From: Thiomargarita sp.
GTDB lineage: Bacteria; Pseudomonadota; Gammaproteobacteria; Beggiatoales; Beggiatoaceae
DNA length: 60,919 nucleotides
Direction: 5' to 3'
NCBI GenBank assembly: GCA_020720115.1
Contig: DYPD01000004.1
Coordinates: 1 to 60,919, forward strand
Position numbers and translations under genes: made by a program. This document shows positions 60,859 to 60,919 of this stretch, one piece after another. Every line of letters starts with the position of its first letter. Within the stretch, counting starts at the first letter, position 1. Under the pieces are notes generated by a model. It was not told the DNA's origin and did not search any database. It was given only the letters and a program-made list of their open reading frames with translations.

Positions 60859-60919
60859 CGCCCCCATACGCATCAACTTAACAAATTTCCATAAAAAATG
60901 TTATATTATACAGAAAGAT

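Overview
This window looks like a chromosomal piece of a Gram-negative, sulfur-oxidising gammaproteobacterium, most plausibly a Thiotrichales/Thiotrichaceae (Thiothrix-type) relative. The indicators are a complete oxidative-type dsrABEFHCMKLJOP operon, coq7 for ubiquinone synthesis, outer-membrane genes (gspD, tamA, a LbtU-type porin, a TonB-like protein) and Uma2-type nucleases. The genus assignment is inference; base composition looks to be near 48% GC by eye. No rRNA, tRNA, CRISPR array, prophage or complete insertion sequence was seen.

Layout. (i) 1-13.1 kb is an iron region. It holds a ferritin-like protein and a small Cys-containing protein under a Fur-like box. Next comes a minus-strand six-gene cluster ending in a P1B-6-type ATPase that matches the ferrosome ATPase FezB, with two CxxC-less HMA-like proteins, two glycine-zipper membrane proteins and a siderophore-type porin, again behind a Fur-like box. 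A membrane hybrid histidine kinase follows, then feoA-feoA-feoB behind a third Fur-like box. (ii) 13.1-18.4 kb has an SDR, two P-II-like proteins with a DUF1538 membrane protein, a Nif3-like protein and a nucleotide-sugar epimerase. (iii) 18.5-29.6 kb is the dsr operon on the minus strand. (iv) 29.6-47.7 kb is mixed housekeeping: glf, coq7, a PAS/GAF histidine kinase broken by a 217-bp tandem duplication, a fused aldolase/SDR, two subunits of a 2-oxoacid:ferredoxin oxidoreductase, a DsbC-like protein, gspD, a TonB-like protein, two near-identical Uma2 genes, the Rep helicase and a YafQ-like toxin-antitoxin pair. (v) 47.9-60.9 kb holds a secreted SGNH hydrolase, a lipoprotein with two internally duplicated phosphoesterase-like domains, dcd, ribE, a pair of small MITE-like elements, ribBX, an Excalibur protein, a possible group II intron remnant, dacB, a gamma carbonic anhydrase and tamA.

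How the parts fit. The iron region combines ferrous uptake (FeoAB), probable membrane-bounded iron storage (ferrosome-like operon), a ferritin-like protein and outer-membrane ferric-siderophore entry, all with Fur-like sites. This suits an organism that needs much iron for siroheme and Fe-S proteins of the Dsr pathway. In the Dsr operon, DsrEFH passes sulfur to DsrC, DsrAB oxidises it to sulfite, DsrL is its electron-transfer partner, and DsrMKJOP links the reaction to the quinone pool.

The strongest leads are the ferrosome-like operon with unusual accessory proteins; two families of small TA-flanked inverted-repeat elements, one of which splits a small gene whose reading frame is exactly restored by precise excision; and three tandem duplications (75 bp, 217 bp and about 606 bp), one of which breaks a sensor kinase.
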